Assembly: GCF_029894125.1 (NCBI RefSeq) | Contig: NZ_JARXYZ010000003.1 | Coordinates: 434,001-498,000, forward strand | DNA from: Kitasatospora sp. MAA19 | Lineage (GTDB): Bacteria; Actinomycetota; Actinomycetes; Streptomycetales; Streptomycetaceae | Length of the DNA stretch: 64,000 bases | Direction of reading: 5' to 3' | Part shown: in pieces, positions 17,916-26,199 of the stretch | Position numbering within the stretch: position 1 is the first letter of the stretch | Layout of the letters: every line of letters begins with the position of its first letter | The notes under the pieces: generated by a model | Database searches by the model: none | What the model saw: the letters and a program-made list of their open reading frames with translations, nothing else | What the model was told of the DNA's origin: nothing | Position numbers and translations under genes: made by a program

Positions 17916-18411
17916 CGGCCAGGTGGGCGAAGGCGGCCAGGTTGCGGGTGGACTCCCCGCGCTTGGTGCGCCACTCCCACTCGCGCCGGATCGCCGAGGC
18001 GAAACCCAGCTCCAGCAGGGTGTTGAACGGCTCGTCGGCGTTCTCCAGGACCGTCCCGAGCAGCCGGTCCACGGCGTCCGGGGTGAGCGCCTCCAGCGGC
18101 AGGCGGCCGGCCAGGTAGACGTCGCCGAGCGGGTCGATCGCGTACGCGACGCCGTACAGCCGGGTGTTGCGCTCCAGCAGCCAGCGGTAGACGGCCTCGT
18201 GGTTCTCGTCCGGGCGGCGGATCACGAAGGCGTTCACCGACAGGGTGTGGTCGCCGACCCGCAGCGCGCAGGTGGTGCTCAGCTTGCGGGTGCCCGGAAG
18301 CGTCGCCACCAGCGTGTACGGGTCGGTGGTGGCCGGCTCCCAGGCCGCTCCGGCGTCGTCCAGGGCGGTGCGCAGGAGGGTCAGGGCCTCGTCCTTGGTG
18401 CGGATTGCCAT
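17899..18411 (-). CDS. YbjN domain-containing protein
   Basis: 170-residue cytoplasmic protein of the YbjN/type III secretion chaperone-like fold. Seen: an N-terminal helix (DEALTLLRTALDDAG), strands around YTLVATLPGTRKLSTTCALRV, LSVNAFVIRRPDENHEAVYR and VYLAGRLPLEALTPDAVDRL. In other bacteria YbjN proteins bind partner proteins in sensory or stress regulation; the precise role is unknown. The ATG at 18411 follows a purine run. It directly follows mshA (95 bases) on the same strand, an arrangement I recall from other streptomycetes, so the two may be co-transcribed. Confidence 0.8.
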   Translation of the reverse strand: MAIRTKDEALTLLRTALDDAGAAWEPATTDPYTLVATLPGTRKLSTTCALRVGDHTLSVNAFVIRRPDENHEAVYRWLLERNTRLYGVAYAIDPLGDVYLAGRLPLEALTPDAVDRLLGTVLENADEPFNTLLELGFASAIRREWEWRTKRGESTRNLAAFAHLAAPAAD

Positions 18412-18506
18412 GGGGGTGACGTTACTCGGCGGTACCGGGGGCGCGCACCAGCGGTGACGCGCCCCCGGCATCGGCGCCCGGCCCTGGGGATCGTCCGGGG
18501 CGGCGG

Positions 18507-19880
18507 TCAGGCCAGTCGCCGCCGGGCGGTGGCCAGTCGGCCGGCCGGGCGGGCCAGGCTGCCCGCGTACACCTCGGCGGTGGTCGCGGCGGCGGTGTCC
18601 CAGCCGAACCCGCCCGCGTGCCGGGCCGCCGCCTCGCCGCGCCGGGCGACCAGGCCCGGGTCGGTGACGTACGGCTCCAGCGCGTGCGCCCACGCCGCCG
18701 GCTCGTGGCCGGGCACCAGCGTGCCGGTCTCGCCGTCCCGCACCGCGACCGGCAGACCACCGACCGCGGCCGCCACCACCGGGGTGCCGCAGGCCTGCGC
18801 CTCCAGCGCGACCAGCCCGAAGGACTCGCTGTACGAGGGCATCACCAGGGCCGTCGCCGCGCGGTACCACTGCGCGAGCTCGGCCTGGCCGACCGGCGGG
18901 TGGAACCGCACCACGTCGCCGATGCCCAGCTGGGCGGCGAGCTTGTGCAGGCTCTCCGGCCGGACCAGCCCGGTGCCGGAGGGGCCGCCGACCACCGGCA
19001 CCACCAGGTGCTCGCGCAACTCCGGGCGGCGCGCCAGCAGTTCGGCGACCGCCCGCAGCAGCACGTCCGGGGCCTTCAGCGGCTGGATCCGGCCCGCGAA
19101 CAGCAGCACCGCCGCGTCCTGCGGCAGGCCCAGCCGGGCTCGGGCGGCGGCCCGCGCCGACGACCCGCCGGGGCGGAAGACGTCCAGGTTGACGCCGGGG
19201 TGGACGACGGCCAGCTGGTCCGGCCGGGCGGCGTAGTGCAGCGCCAGCTCGGCGGCCTCCTCGGTGGTGTTGGCGATCAGCCGGTCGGCCGCCTCGACCA
19301 CCTGGGTCTCGCCGATCACCCGGGCTGCGGGCTCGGGCGTGTCGCCCTCGGCCAGCGCGGCGTTCTTCACCTTCGCCATGGTGTGCATGGTGTGCACCAG
19401 CGGCACCCCCCAGCGCTGCGCGGCCAGCCAGCCGACCTGCCCGGAGAGCCAGTAGTGCGAGTGCACCAGGTCGTAGTGGCCGGGGCGGTGGCCCGCCTCG
19501 GTCCGCAGCACCCCGTGGGTGAAGGCGCACAGCTGGGCCGGCAGGTCCTCCTTCACCAGGCCCTCGTACGGCCCGGCGGTGACGTGCCGCACCAGCACGC
19601 CCGGGGCCAGCTCGACGGTGGGGGCGTCGTCCGAGCAGATCGCCCGGGTGAACACCTCGACCTCGATGTTGAGCGCGGCCAGGCGCTTGGCCAGCTCGAC
19701 GATGTAGACGTTCATCCCGCCGGCGTCCCCGGTGCCGGGCTGGTGCAGCGGCGAGGTGTGGACGCTCAGCATCGCTATCCGGCGCGGGCGGCGGCGGCCC
19801 GGCACGAGCGACTGCAGCCGGCCTCGCGCGGGCGGGGCGGGCTGGGCACGGCGTACCGAACGGACGGGGTGCTGGATCAC
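18507..19880 (-). CDS. mshA: D-inositol-3-phosphate glycosyltransferase (mycothiol synthesis)
   Basis: First committed step of mycothiol synthesis: transfers GlcNAc from UDP-GlcNAc to 1D-myo-inositol 3-phosphate. 457 residues, GT4 family, GT-B fold. The N-terminal acceptor domain has [21 protein letters not shown], the glycine-rich loop typical of MshA. The donor domain has [17 protein letters not shown] and the E-X7-E motif within [18 protein letters not shown]. The start is GTG at 19880, preceded by GAGGAGG at about ten bases; a farther upstream ATG has no SD. Mycothiol is the actinobacterial low-molecular-weight thiol, so the gene supports the taxonomic call. Confidence 0.93.
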   Translation of the reverse strand: MIQHPVRSVRRAQPAPPARGRLQSLVPGRRRPRRIAMLSVHTSPLHQPGTGDAGGMNVYIVELAKRLAALNIEVEVFTRAICSDDAPTVELAPGVLVRHVTAGPYEGLVKEDLPAQLCAFTHGVLRTEAGHRPGHYDLVHSHYWLSGQVGWLAAQRWGVPLVHTMHTMAKVKNAALAEGDTPEPAARVIGETQVVEAADRLIANTTEEAAELALHYAARPDQLAVVHPGVNLDVFRPGGSSARAAARARLGLPQDAAVLLFAGRIQPLKAPDVLLRAVAELLARRPELREHLVVPVVGGPSGTGLVRPESLHKLAAQLGIGDVVRFHPPVGQAELAQWYRAATALVMPSYSESFGLVALEAQACGTPVVAAAVGGLPVAVRDGETGTLVPGHEPAAWAHALEPYVTDPGLVARRGEAAARHAGGFGWDTAAATTAEVYAGSLARPAGRLATARRRLA

Positions 19881-20095
19881 CTGGCTGAAGCCTCCTCTGT
19901 GCGGCCCGTCTCGGCGGCCCGCGCACGGGCCGCCCGTTGTCCGGTGTGCGCTGCCCCGTCCCGGGCACACATCACCGCCAGAGTGCCAACCGCCTGGGCG
20001 GCGCCCGGCATTCCCGGTCCGGCGGACGAGATGCCGGGCGGGGTGACGTCCCAGGTCACAGCGGTGCCGGCAGCGGCCCGACTACCCTTCCAGGC

Positions 20096-20926
20096 ATGGC
20101 TGCCTCCTTCGACTCCGCGACCGCGTCCTCCCGTGGGCGGACCGGACGGCCGGTGGGGACGGTCACCCGGGGCACCACCAACACCAACCGGCTGCGGCGG
20201 ATGGACCGCTGGATCGCCCACACCCTCGGCCGCGCGCTGCGCACCGGCGGGCGCCCGCCGGTGGCGGTCGACCTCGGGTACGGCGCCGCGCCGTGGACGG
20301 CCGTCGAGCTGGCCGGGCGGCTGCGCGCGGTGCGCCCGGACGTCCGGGTGGTCGGGATCGAGATCGAGCCGGAGCGGGTCGCGGCCGCGCTGCCGTACGC
20401 CGATCCGCCGCTGCTCACCTTCCGGCGCGGCGGCTTCGAGGTGCCGCTGGACGGCGGCACGCCGGCCCAGCTGATCCGGGCCGCCAACGTGCTGCGGCAG
20501 TACGACGAGTCGGCGGTGGCCGGGGTGTGGCAGCGGCTCTGCGCCCGGCTGGCCCCGGACGGGCTGCTGGTCGAGGGGACCTGCGACGAGATCGGGCGAC
20601 GGCACGTCTGGGTCGCGCTCGGCCCGGAGGGGCCCCGGACGGTGACCTTCGCGGCCCGGCTGGGCGGCCTCGGCCAGCCCTCCGACCTGGCCGAACGGCT
20701 GCCGAAGGCGCTGATCCACCACAACGTGCCGGGCCGGCCGGTACACGCCTTCCTCGCCGACTTCGACCGGGCCTGGGCGGCGGCCGCGCCGTACGGGGCG
20801 TTCGGGGCGCGGCAGCGCTGGGTGGCGGCCTGCACGGCGCTGGCGGGTGACTGGCCGCTGGTGGACGCGCGCGGGCGGTGGCGGCAGGGCGAGGTCACGG
20901 TGCCCTGGGCGGCGCTCGCGCCGTAG
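20096..20926 (+). CDS. Class I SAM-dependent methyltransferase-like protein
   Basis: 276 residues. The SAM-binding motif I is VDLGYGAAPWTAVELA, followed by an acidic ribose-binding end VVGIEIEPERV; a later stretch is AANVLRQYDESAV. Conserved positions are compatible with a Rossmann methyltransferase, but the substrate is unknown. The ATG at 20096 is chosen because TACCCT (20083-20088) ends seven bases before it, a leaderless arrangement, and because the longer upstream frame is only Arg/Gly-rich. Divergent from mshA across about 215 bases. Confidence 0.75.
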   Translation: MAASFDSATASSRGRTGRPVGTVTRGTTNTNRLRRMDRWIAHTLGRALRTGGRPPVAVDLGYGAAPWTAVELAGRLRAVRPDVRVVGIEIEPERVAAALPYADPPLLTFRRGGFEVPLDGGTPAQLIRAANVLRQYDESAVAGVWQRLCARLAPDGLLVEGTCDEIGRRHVWVALGPEGPRTVTFAARLGGLGQPSDLAERLPKALIHHNVPGRPVHAFLADFDRAWAAAAPYGAFGARQRWVAACTALAGDWPLVDARGRWRQGEVTVPWAALAP

Positions 20927-20940
20927 CCCGGGTCGCGGGG

Positions 20941-21002
20941 TCCGGCGCGGGTGAGCGAGCCAGCGCGGTGAGCGAGCCGGCGCGGGCGAGCAACCCGGCG
21001 CA
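20941..21002. repeat. Imperfect 17-18 bp tandem repeat after the methyltransferase gene
   Basis: About three copies of GTGAGCGAGCCGGCGCGG with substitutions, just beyond the stop codon. Confidence 0.6.
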
Positions 21003-21128
21003 TTCACTCGAACGAGTTATCGAATACCCCTGGCGTGTTGACGTCCCGTCACGCCACGATGGACGCCACCGAACGGCGCCACCGCCGCCGCTCGGCCCCA
21101 GCCCTGCCCAGCTCGCCCTTCTCCGCCG

Positions 21129-21692
21129 TCACCCGCCCTGCCCGAGCAGCTCCCGCAAGGCCCGTTCGAACACGCCGCACATCTCCGCCCCGAACAGCAC
21201 GAACCGCACCTCCGCCAGCTCCGCGCCCGCCTGCGCGTCGCCGCCGTCCAGCACCTCCGCGACGGTGCCGAGCGCGATCCGGGCCGCGTCCGCCGGCGGC
21301 CAGCCGTACACCCCGGCCGACACCGCCGGGAACGCCACCGTGCGCGCGCCCAGCTCCGCCGCCGTGCGCAGCGACTCGCGATAGCAGGAGGCCAGCAGCT
21401 CCGCCCGCTCCTCGTACTCCTCCGCCAGGTACACCGGCCCGACGGTGTGCACCACCCACCGGGCCGGCAGCCGTCCGGCCGTCGTCGCCACCGAGCGCCC
21501 GGTGGGCAGCCCCCCGCCCCAGTGCGAGGCGCGCAGCCGTCGGCACTCCTCCAGGATCCGCGGCCCGCCCTTGCGATGGATCGCACCGTCCACCCCGCCG
21601 CCGCCCAGCAGAGAGGAGTTCGCGGCATTCACCACGGCGTCCACCTGCTGTTCCGTGATGTCACCCTCGACCAGGGTGATCCGTGTCACCAT
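21129..21692 (-). CDS. Macro-domain ADP-ribose hydrolase, MacroD/YmdB type
   Basis: 187 residues, a single macro domain of the MacroD (YmdB, Af1521) class, which removes ADP-ribose from acidic residues or deacetylates O-acetyl-ADP-ribose. Diagnostic features: EGDITEQQVDAVVNAANSSL, the GGGGVDGAIHRKGG catalytic loop, WVVHTVGPVY, and the phosphate-binding loop FPAVSAGVYGWP. All key glycines and the Asn and Asp of the active site are present. The ATG at 21692 follows GGGACGG; GTG one codon downstream is equivalent. It diverges from the SpoIIE phosphatase gene. A second macro protein of a different class lies at 34072. Confidence 0.9.
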   Translation of the reverse strand: MVTRITLVEGDITEQQVDAVVNAANSSLLGGGGVDGAIHRKGGPRILEECRRLRASHWGGGLPTGRSVATTAGRLPARWVVHTVGPVYLAEEYEERAELLASCYRESLRTAAELGARTVAFPAVSAGVYGWPPADAARIALGTVAEVLDGGDAQAGAELAEVRFVLFGAEMCGVFERALRELLGQGG

Positions 21693-21927
21693 CGCCCGTC
21701 CCGTTCCTCTCCCCGCCCGGCAGCCGCCGGGACGGGATGTCAGTCGTCGTCCGAGTCCGATCACCGCACCGCCACCGGCGTGGCAAAAGCCACAACGGCG
21801 CCGGTCGGCCAGAGAAATCCCCGGAGATCACGTTATGGTCGCGAGAAGTTCCCCGGCGCACGGTGCCAGGCGGGCACTGCGGACGGACGCTGACCGTTAC
21901 GCACTCGGGGAAAGGGAGGAACCACCG

Positions 21928-23400
21928 ATGCCCGCAACGGGAGACGGGCGGGCACCTGGTGCCGCGAGCCTGTCGGGCACCCATCACGGTGCCCCCGTTG
22001 GCCATGCCCGCAACCGCCCGCACGCGACCGGCTCGGCGACGACCGCTCCCCCGATACCTCACCCCCGGCCCCGGACCGGAAACCTCCCGGCCGCGGCCGA
22101 CGCACCCGCCGCCGGCGGCACCGCGCCGCTCAAACTGCTGGTGATCGAGGACGACGCCTCCGACGCCCAGCTGATCAAGGCCGCGGTCGCCGACAGCGGC
22201 ACCTCGATCGAGATCCACTGGGCCCGCGGCCTGGAACAGGCCGGCGAACTGCTCGCCGTGCCCTCGCACGGCCCCCGGCGCGGGCGCTCCCGCGGCAGCG
22301 AGTTCAGCTGCGTGCTGCTCGACCTCGCCGCGCCCGCCGACCTGCCGCACCCGTCCGACGACTCCGACGGCCTGGAGGGCCTGCACGAGCTGCTCCGCCG
22401 GGCCCCGCACACCGCCGTCGTGGTGCTCACCGACGCCGCCGGGGCCGAACTCGGCGCGGCCGCCGTCGCGGCCGGCGCCCAGGACTTCCTGATCAAGCAC
22501 GAGACGGACGGCCCGCTGCTGGCCCGCGCCCTGCGCTACGCCGTCGAGCGCAAGCGCGCCGACGAGTCCCAGCGCCGCCTGGTCGAGGCCGAACTGCGCG
22601 GCCAGGAGAACGCCCGCCTCCAGCGCCACCTGCTGCCCACCCCACTGCTCGACGGCGCCGGCCTCTCCTTCACCCGGCGCTACCGCCCGGGCCGCCGCCG
22701 CGCCCTGCTCGGCGGCGACTTCTACGACGCCGTCCGCACCGACGACGGCACCGTCCACGTCGTGATCGGCGACGTCTGCGGCCACGGCCCGGACGAGGCC
22801 GCGCTCGGCGTCGCCCTCCGGATAGCGTGGCGCACCCTCGTCTTCGCCGGACTCACCGGCGAGACCCTGCTGACCACCCTCCAGCACGTGCTGGAACACG
22901 AGCGGCGCAGCGACGAGATCTTCGCGACGCTCTGCATGCTCGTCATCGAACCCGGCGGCGCCAGCGGCGACCTCGGCTCGCTCGGCGCCGGCGAGCAGGC
23001 CCGCCTCTACCTGGCCGGGCACCCGGCGCCGCTGCTGCTCGGCCGCGACCACCCGCCGGTCACCCTGCCCGCCGACCTCGCCGGGCCGGCGCTCGGCCTG
23101 CTGCCGTGCTACGACGGGCAGGCCGCCTGGCCCGCCCACCAGCTCGAACTCCAGCCCGGCTGGCGGCTGTTGCTCTACACCGACGGACTGATCGAGGGCC
23201 GGGTCGGGGCCGGTTCCCGCCGCCTCGGCCAGGACGGGCTGGCCGACCTCATCGGCGACCACCAGTCCGCCGGGCTCACCCGGGGCCGGCTCGTCGACAG
23301 CGCCATCGCCGAGGTCGAGGAGCTGAACGGCGGCGCGCTGACGGACGACGTCGCGGTGCTGCTGCTGGAGCGCAACCCGGTGCAGCTGATCCTCGGCTGA
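21928..23400 (+). CDS. Response regulator-SpoIIE/PP2C phosphatase fusion
   Basis: 490 residues. After a Pro/Ala-rich 65-residue leader comes a receiver domain (about 68-205): acidic pair in VIEDDASDAQL, phospho-acceptor Asp132 in CVLLDLAAP and Lys190 in DFLIKHE. A coiled linker (about 205-235) leads to a SpoIIE-type Ser/Thr phosphatase domain with metal-binding Asp residues in LLGGDFYDAV, VIGDVCGHGPDEAAL, LLYTDGLIEGR and LTDDVAVLLL. Such proteins dephosphorylate anti-anti-sigma factors under control of a partner histidine kinase; neither partner is in the window. The ATG at 21928 follows GGGAGG at about eight bases. The receiver has a roughly 20-residue insertion (GPRRGRSRGS) before the Asp132 strand. 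Confidence 0.87.
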   Translation: MPATGDGRAPGAASLSGTHHGAPVGHARNRPHATGSATTAPPIPHPRPRTGNLPAAADAPAAGGTAPLKLLVIEDDASDAQLIKAAVADSGTSIEIHWARGLEQAGELLAVPSHGPRRGRSRGSEFSCVLLDLAAPADLPHPSDDSDGLEGLHELLRRAPHTAVVVLTDAAGAELGAAAVAAGAQDFLIKHETDGPLLARALRYAVERKRADESQRRLVEAELRGQENARLQRHLLPTPLLDGAGLSFTRRYRPGRRRALLGGDFYDAVRTDDGTVHVVIGDVCGHGPDEAALGVALRIAWRTLVFAGLTGETLLTTLQHVLEHERRSDEIFATLCMLVIEPGGASGDLGSLGAGEQARLYLAGHPAPLLLGRDHPPVTLPADLAGPALGLLPCYDGQAAWPAHQLELQPGWRLLLYTDGLIEGRVGAGSRRLGQDGLADLIGDHQSAGLTRGRLVDSAIAEVEELNGGALTDDVAVLLLERNPVQLILG

Positions 23401-23422
23401 GCCGGCCGGGTGCCGGACACGA

Positions 23423-23459
23423 CACGGCCCGGGCGGGTGAACTCCCCGCCCGGGCCGTG
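23423..23459. terminator. Bidirectional terminator
   Basis: Fifteen perfect pairs (CACGGCCCGGGCGGG and complement) with a seven-base loop, between convergent genes. Confidence 0.85.
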
Positions 23460-23479
23460 GTGTTGTCGGATCGTTCGGC

Positions 23480-23830
23480 CTACCAGGGCCCGTACGGGCC
23501 GGCGTTGCTGCGACCGCCGCGGCCGCCACCGCCGGTGAGCGCCCGGATCGCCGGACGCACGTCCACCATGTAGACGATCGACGCGACGAGCCCGGCGAGC
23601 GTCCCGATGCCGGTGAAGAAGTTCACCCCGAACAGCAGGTCCCAGCCGAAGGCGATCGCCAGGATCGTCAGCCAGAACGGCTTGGTCTTCTTGTCCGCCG
23701 CCCGGTAGGCGTCCTCACGGCGGGTGACCGCGTCGAGCAGGGCGAACAGCTTGAAACCCAGGATGGCCACGGACAGCCACCAGATCGGGTTCAGGTAGGC
23801 CAAGTCCAGAATCTGGGCCACTCCGCCCAT
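23480..23830 (-). CDS. DUF2516-family membrane protein
   Basis: 116 residues with three hydrophobic segments: IWWLSVAILGFKLFALLDAV, FWLTILAIAFGWDLLFGV and IGTLAGLVASIVYMVDVRP, then a Gly/Arg-rich cytoplasmic tail. The length, the DAVTRREDAYRAA loop and the VDVRPAIR ending match the actinobacterial DUF2516 proteins. Function unknown. The start at 23830 has AGAGGAGAG nine bases upstream. It is the last gene of a same-strand run with the HBHA-like and XRE genes, 121 bases after the former. Confidence 0.85.
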   Translation of the reverse strand: MGGVAQILDLAYLNPIWWLSVAILGFKLFALLDAVTRREDAYRAADKKTKPFWLTILAIAFGWDLLFGVNFFTGIGTLAGLVASIVYMVDVRPAIRALTGGGGRGGRSNAGPYGPW

Positions 23831-23951
23831 CGTGCTCTCCTCTGTCTCTCGGCTCCGGCGCACCGGCCGCCGCCCATCCTGGCACGGCGGGCCGTCCGCT
23901 CCGTGTCAACGTTCCGCGGTCACCGGATGTGCCCGTCCGGCGCGCCTTCAC

Positions 23952-24497
23952 TCACTCCGCGCGGTCGGGGCCCTTCCGGGCGCGGGCGGCCTTCTTCGGG
24001 GCGCCCTGGGTGCCCGCGTCGCCGGTGTCGGCGTCGTCCTCGATCAGCTCGGCCTCGACCAGCTCGGCCTCGAGCGACTCCGGCACCTCGGCCGGCGGCG
24101 CGGTCTCGCCGGGCACGCCCGGACGGGCCCGGTCCACCACGACCTTGCCGCGCTCGGCCAGCTCGTCGTACGTCTCCTTGGCCTTCACCGCCAGCTCGAC
24201 CGCGCGGCCGACCTGCTGGAGGGCGAAACCCTGGGCCCGCTCCTGCAGCACCCTGAGGTCGGTGGGGAGCGTCGTGACGGTCTCGGCGACCTTGGCCTGC
24301 GCCTCGACCAGCTTCGTCTGCGCCTCCTGGAACCGGGCGGTGGCCTTCTCCTGCGCGCCCTTGCGGTCCGCGGCGAGCGCCTCCACCCGGCCCGGCACCT
24401 CGCGCAGCTTCTCGTACGCGAGATCCCCGGCGCCGGCGATGGCGTACAGCGGGGTCGGGTCGCTGAGGGTCTTCTTGATCTCGTCGGTGATCGGCAT
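23952..24497 (-). CDS. HBHA-like coiled-coil protein
   Basis: 181 residues. Residues 40-120 are an almost continuous amphipathic helix rich in Ala, Lys, Glu and Gln (RKGAQEKATARFQEAQTKL), followed by an acidic Pro-rich linker and a basic tail (APKKAARARKGPDRAE). This layout, coiled coil plus Lys/Arg-rich tail, is that of mycobacterial heparin-binding hemagglutinin; in streptomycetes such proteins are implicated in spore germination and polar growth, though assignment here is by architecture. The ATG lies two bases after the stop of the XRE regulator gene, so the pair is one operon and probably under that regulator. Confidence 0.8.
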   Translation of the reverse strand: MPITDEIKKTLSDPTPLYAIAGAGDLAYEKLREVPGRVEALAADRKGAQEKATARFQEAQTKLVEAQAKVAETVTTLPTDLRVLQERAQGFALQQVGRAVELAVKAKETYDELAERGKVVVDRARPGVPGETAPPAEVPESLEAELVEAELIEDDADTGDAGTQGAPKKAARARKGPDRAE

Positions 24498-24499
24498 GG

Positions 24500-24964
24500 T
24501 TACCGGTCCTCCCGGTGGGTGTTCTGGGTGGCTGAGCCGTCGGTCGTCGGGCCGGAGGCTGGTGGAACGCCGGTACCGGCACCGGCCGCGGGCGCGCCCT
24601 CGGCCACCGGACCCCGCAGGGCGGCGTTCTCCTTGAGGAAGGCGTCGTAGACCGCGAGCAGCGCCTGCTTCTGCTGCTCGTTGATCAGCGGATCGGCCAG
24701 GATCGAGGCCCGCAGCTCCAGGCCCTCACCGCGCCGCTCCTCCAGGATCCCGGCCTGGACGTACAGCGTCTCCGCCGAGATCCGCAGCGCCTTCGCGATC
24801 TGCTGCAGGATCTCCGCGCTCGGCTTGCGCAACCCGCGCTCGATCTGGCTGAGGTACGGGTTGGACACGCCTGCGGCCTCCGCCAGCTGGCGCAGGGAGT
24901 ACTGCGCGTTGCGGCGCTGCTCGCGGATGTACTCGCCCAGCGAGCCGACGTTCAGTGAGGCCAT
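24500..24964 (-). CDS. XRE-family helix-turn-helix regulator
   Basis: 154 residues. The Cro/CI-type HTH covers about 8-65 (LGEYIREQRRNAQYSLRQL then AEAAGVSNPYLSQIERGLR). The middle contains a leucine-rich helix (LLAVYDAFLKEN) that may dimerise; the tail is Gly/Pro/Thr-rich. The ATG at 24964 gives the conserved MASLNVGSLG start; an ATG six codons earlier is possible. A perfect palindrome, GCTTGCACATGCAAGC, lies 21-37 bases upstream and is the likely autoregulatory operator. Co-transcribed with the HBHA-like gene (two-base gap). The regulator-plus-coiled-coil pairing recurs in actinomycetes. Confidence 0.85.
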   Translation of the reverse strand: MASLNVGSLGEYIREQRRNAQYSLRQLAEAAGVSNPYLSQIERGLRKPSAEILQQIAKALRISAETLYVQAGILEERRGEGLELRASILADPLINEQQKQALLAVYDAFLKENAALRGPVAEGAPAAGAGTGVPPASGPTTDGSATQNTHREDR

Positions 24965-24985
24965 GCCAGCAGCCTGCAACATCCC

Positions 24986-25001
24986 GCTTGCACATGCAAG
25001 C
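24986..25001. promoter_or_regulatory. Perfect 16-bp palindromic operator upstream of the XRE gene
   Basis: GCTTGCA-CA-TGCAAGC, seven-base arms with a two-base centre, between the XRE start (24964) and the neighbouring MerR-clamp stop (25053). Placement and symmetry suit a dimeric HTH repressor; binding by the adjacent protein is inferred. Confidence 0.65.
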
Positions 25002-25052
25002 AGGACGCTAGCAGCAGCAAACGGCGCGGCGGCCCGAGCCCCGACCGGGGGA

Positions 25053-26165
25053 TCAGGTGAGTTCGGGTGCGCGGACCGGCATCAGGAGGGAGTAGGTGCC
25101 GGCCCGGCCCGGGGTGCGGATCGCCAAGGGGGCGATCGGGCCGCCGAGTTCGAGCACCAGCTGCTCGGGGCGGCCGGCCCGCAGGGCGTCCAGGAGGTAG
25201 TCGCGGTTGACCGCCACCCTCAGGTCGCCGGGCGTGGGCTCGGGGCCGGCGACCGCGAGGCGGCCGTCCGCCGCCAGGGTGAGGACGGTGACCGGGCAGT
25301 CGGCGCCGTTCGGGCCGGAGGGCAGGGTGCGGATGACGCCGTTCTCGACGGCGCCGCGCAGTTCGGCGGCGGACAGGTCGATCCGGTGCCCGGGGTCGAG
25401 CCGGGTCAGCGCCCGGTAGTCGGGGTAGTCGAAGTCCAGGGCGGCGCCCTCGATCCGGTGGCCGCCGGTCTCGGCCCGGACCAGGCCGCCGCCGAGGGTC
25501 AGCGCGACCTCGGGCGTGCCCGCGCCGAGCAGCGCGCGCAGGGCGTCCACCAGGGCGGTCGGGACGATCGTGCCGCCGACCGGTCGGTCGGGCACCGCAG
25601 TGGCAGGAACCTCGGCGGCGGGCACCTCGGCGAGCGCCATCCGGTAGCGGTCGGTGGCGACCAGGCGCAGCACCGGGCCGTCCGGCTCGAACAGCACCCC
25701 GGCGAGCGAGGGGACTTCGGGGTCGACGCCGACCGCGAAGCGGACCGCGTCCAAGGCGGCGGCCAGCTCCTCGGCCGGGACGGTGCAGCGGAGTTCGGCG
25801 GGGGTGGTGGTCATCGGTTGCTCCCTCTGGTCGATCATCACGCGGATCAGGGAGAGCTCGCGGCGGGCGTCGGCGAGGCCGTCCTCCAGCCGGCGCAGGT
25901 GCGAGTCGAGCACCCGCCGGGCCTGGCCGGAGCCGGGCACCGCGCCGAGCACGGCGCGGATGTCGGCCAGTGGCAGGCCGACCCGGCGCAGCCGGGCCAG
26001 CAGGCGGGCGTCGGCGAGTTGCCCGGGCCGGTACCAGCGGTAGCCGGTCTGCGGGTCGACCCAGGCGGGGGTGAGCACCTCGGCGCCGTCGTAGTAGCGC
26101 AGGGTGCCGACGCCCAGGCCGCTGGCGCGGGCCAGTTCGCCGATGCTGTGCAGCTCGCTCTCCAT
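25053..26165 (-). CDS. MerR-type regulator fused to a DNA-polymerase sliding-clamp-like domain
   Basis: 370 residues. Residues 1-75 are a MerR winged helix (LHSIGELARASGLGVGTLRY then GYRWYRPGQLADARLLARL) and 75-115 its dimerisation helix (RRVLDSHLRRLEDGLADARRE). From about 118 to the end the sequence follows DnaN (beta clamp) domains 2 and 3: TVPAEELAAALDAVRFAVG, LRLVATDRYRMALAEV, TIVPTALVDALRALL, DFDYPDYRALTRL, VAVNRDYLLDAL and the C-terminal YSLLMPVR. Domain 1 of the clamp is missing, its place taken by MerR. A clamp-like part in a regulator suggests ligand or protein sensing rather than replication. Start ATG at 26165. It follows the ECF sigma gene by 34 bases and is probably co-transcribed. 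Confidence 0.87.
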   Translation of the reverse strand: MESELHSIGELARASGLGVGTLRYYDGAEVLTPAWVDPQTGYRWYRPGQLADARLLARLRRVGLPLADIRAVLGAVPGSGQARRVLDSHLRRLEDGLADARRELSLIRVMIDQREQPMTTTPAELRCTVPAEELAAALDAVRFAVGVDPEVPSLAGVLFEPDGPVLRLVATDRYRMALAEVPAAEVPATAVPDRPVGGTIVPTALVDALRALLGAGTPEVALTLGGGLVRAETGGHRIEGAALDFDYPDYRALTRLDPGHRIDLSAAELRGAVENGVIRTLPSGPNGADCPVTVLTLAADGRLAVAGPEPTPGDLRVAVNRDYLLDALRAGRPEQLVLELGGPIAPLAIRTPGRAGTYSLLMPVRAPELT

Positions 26166-26199
26166 GCCGGTGACTCTGCGGGCTCGACCAGGTCGAGGG

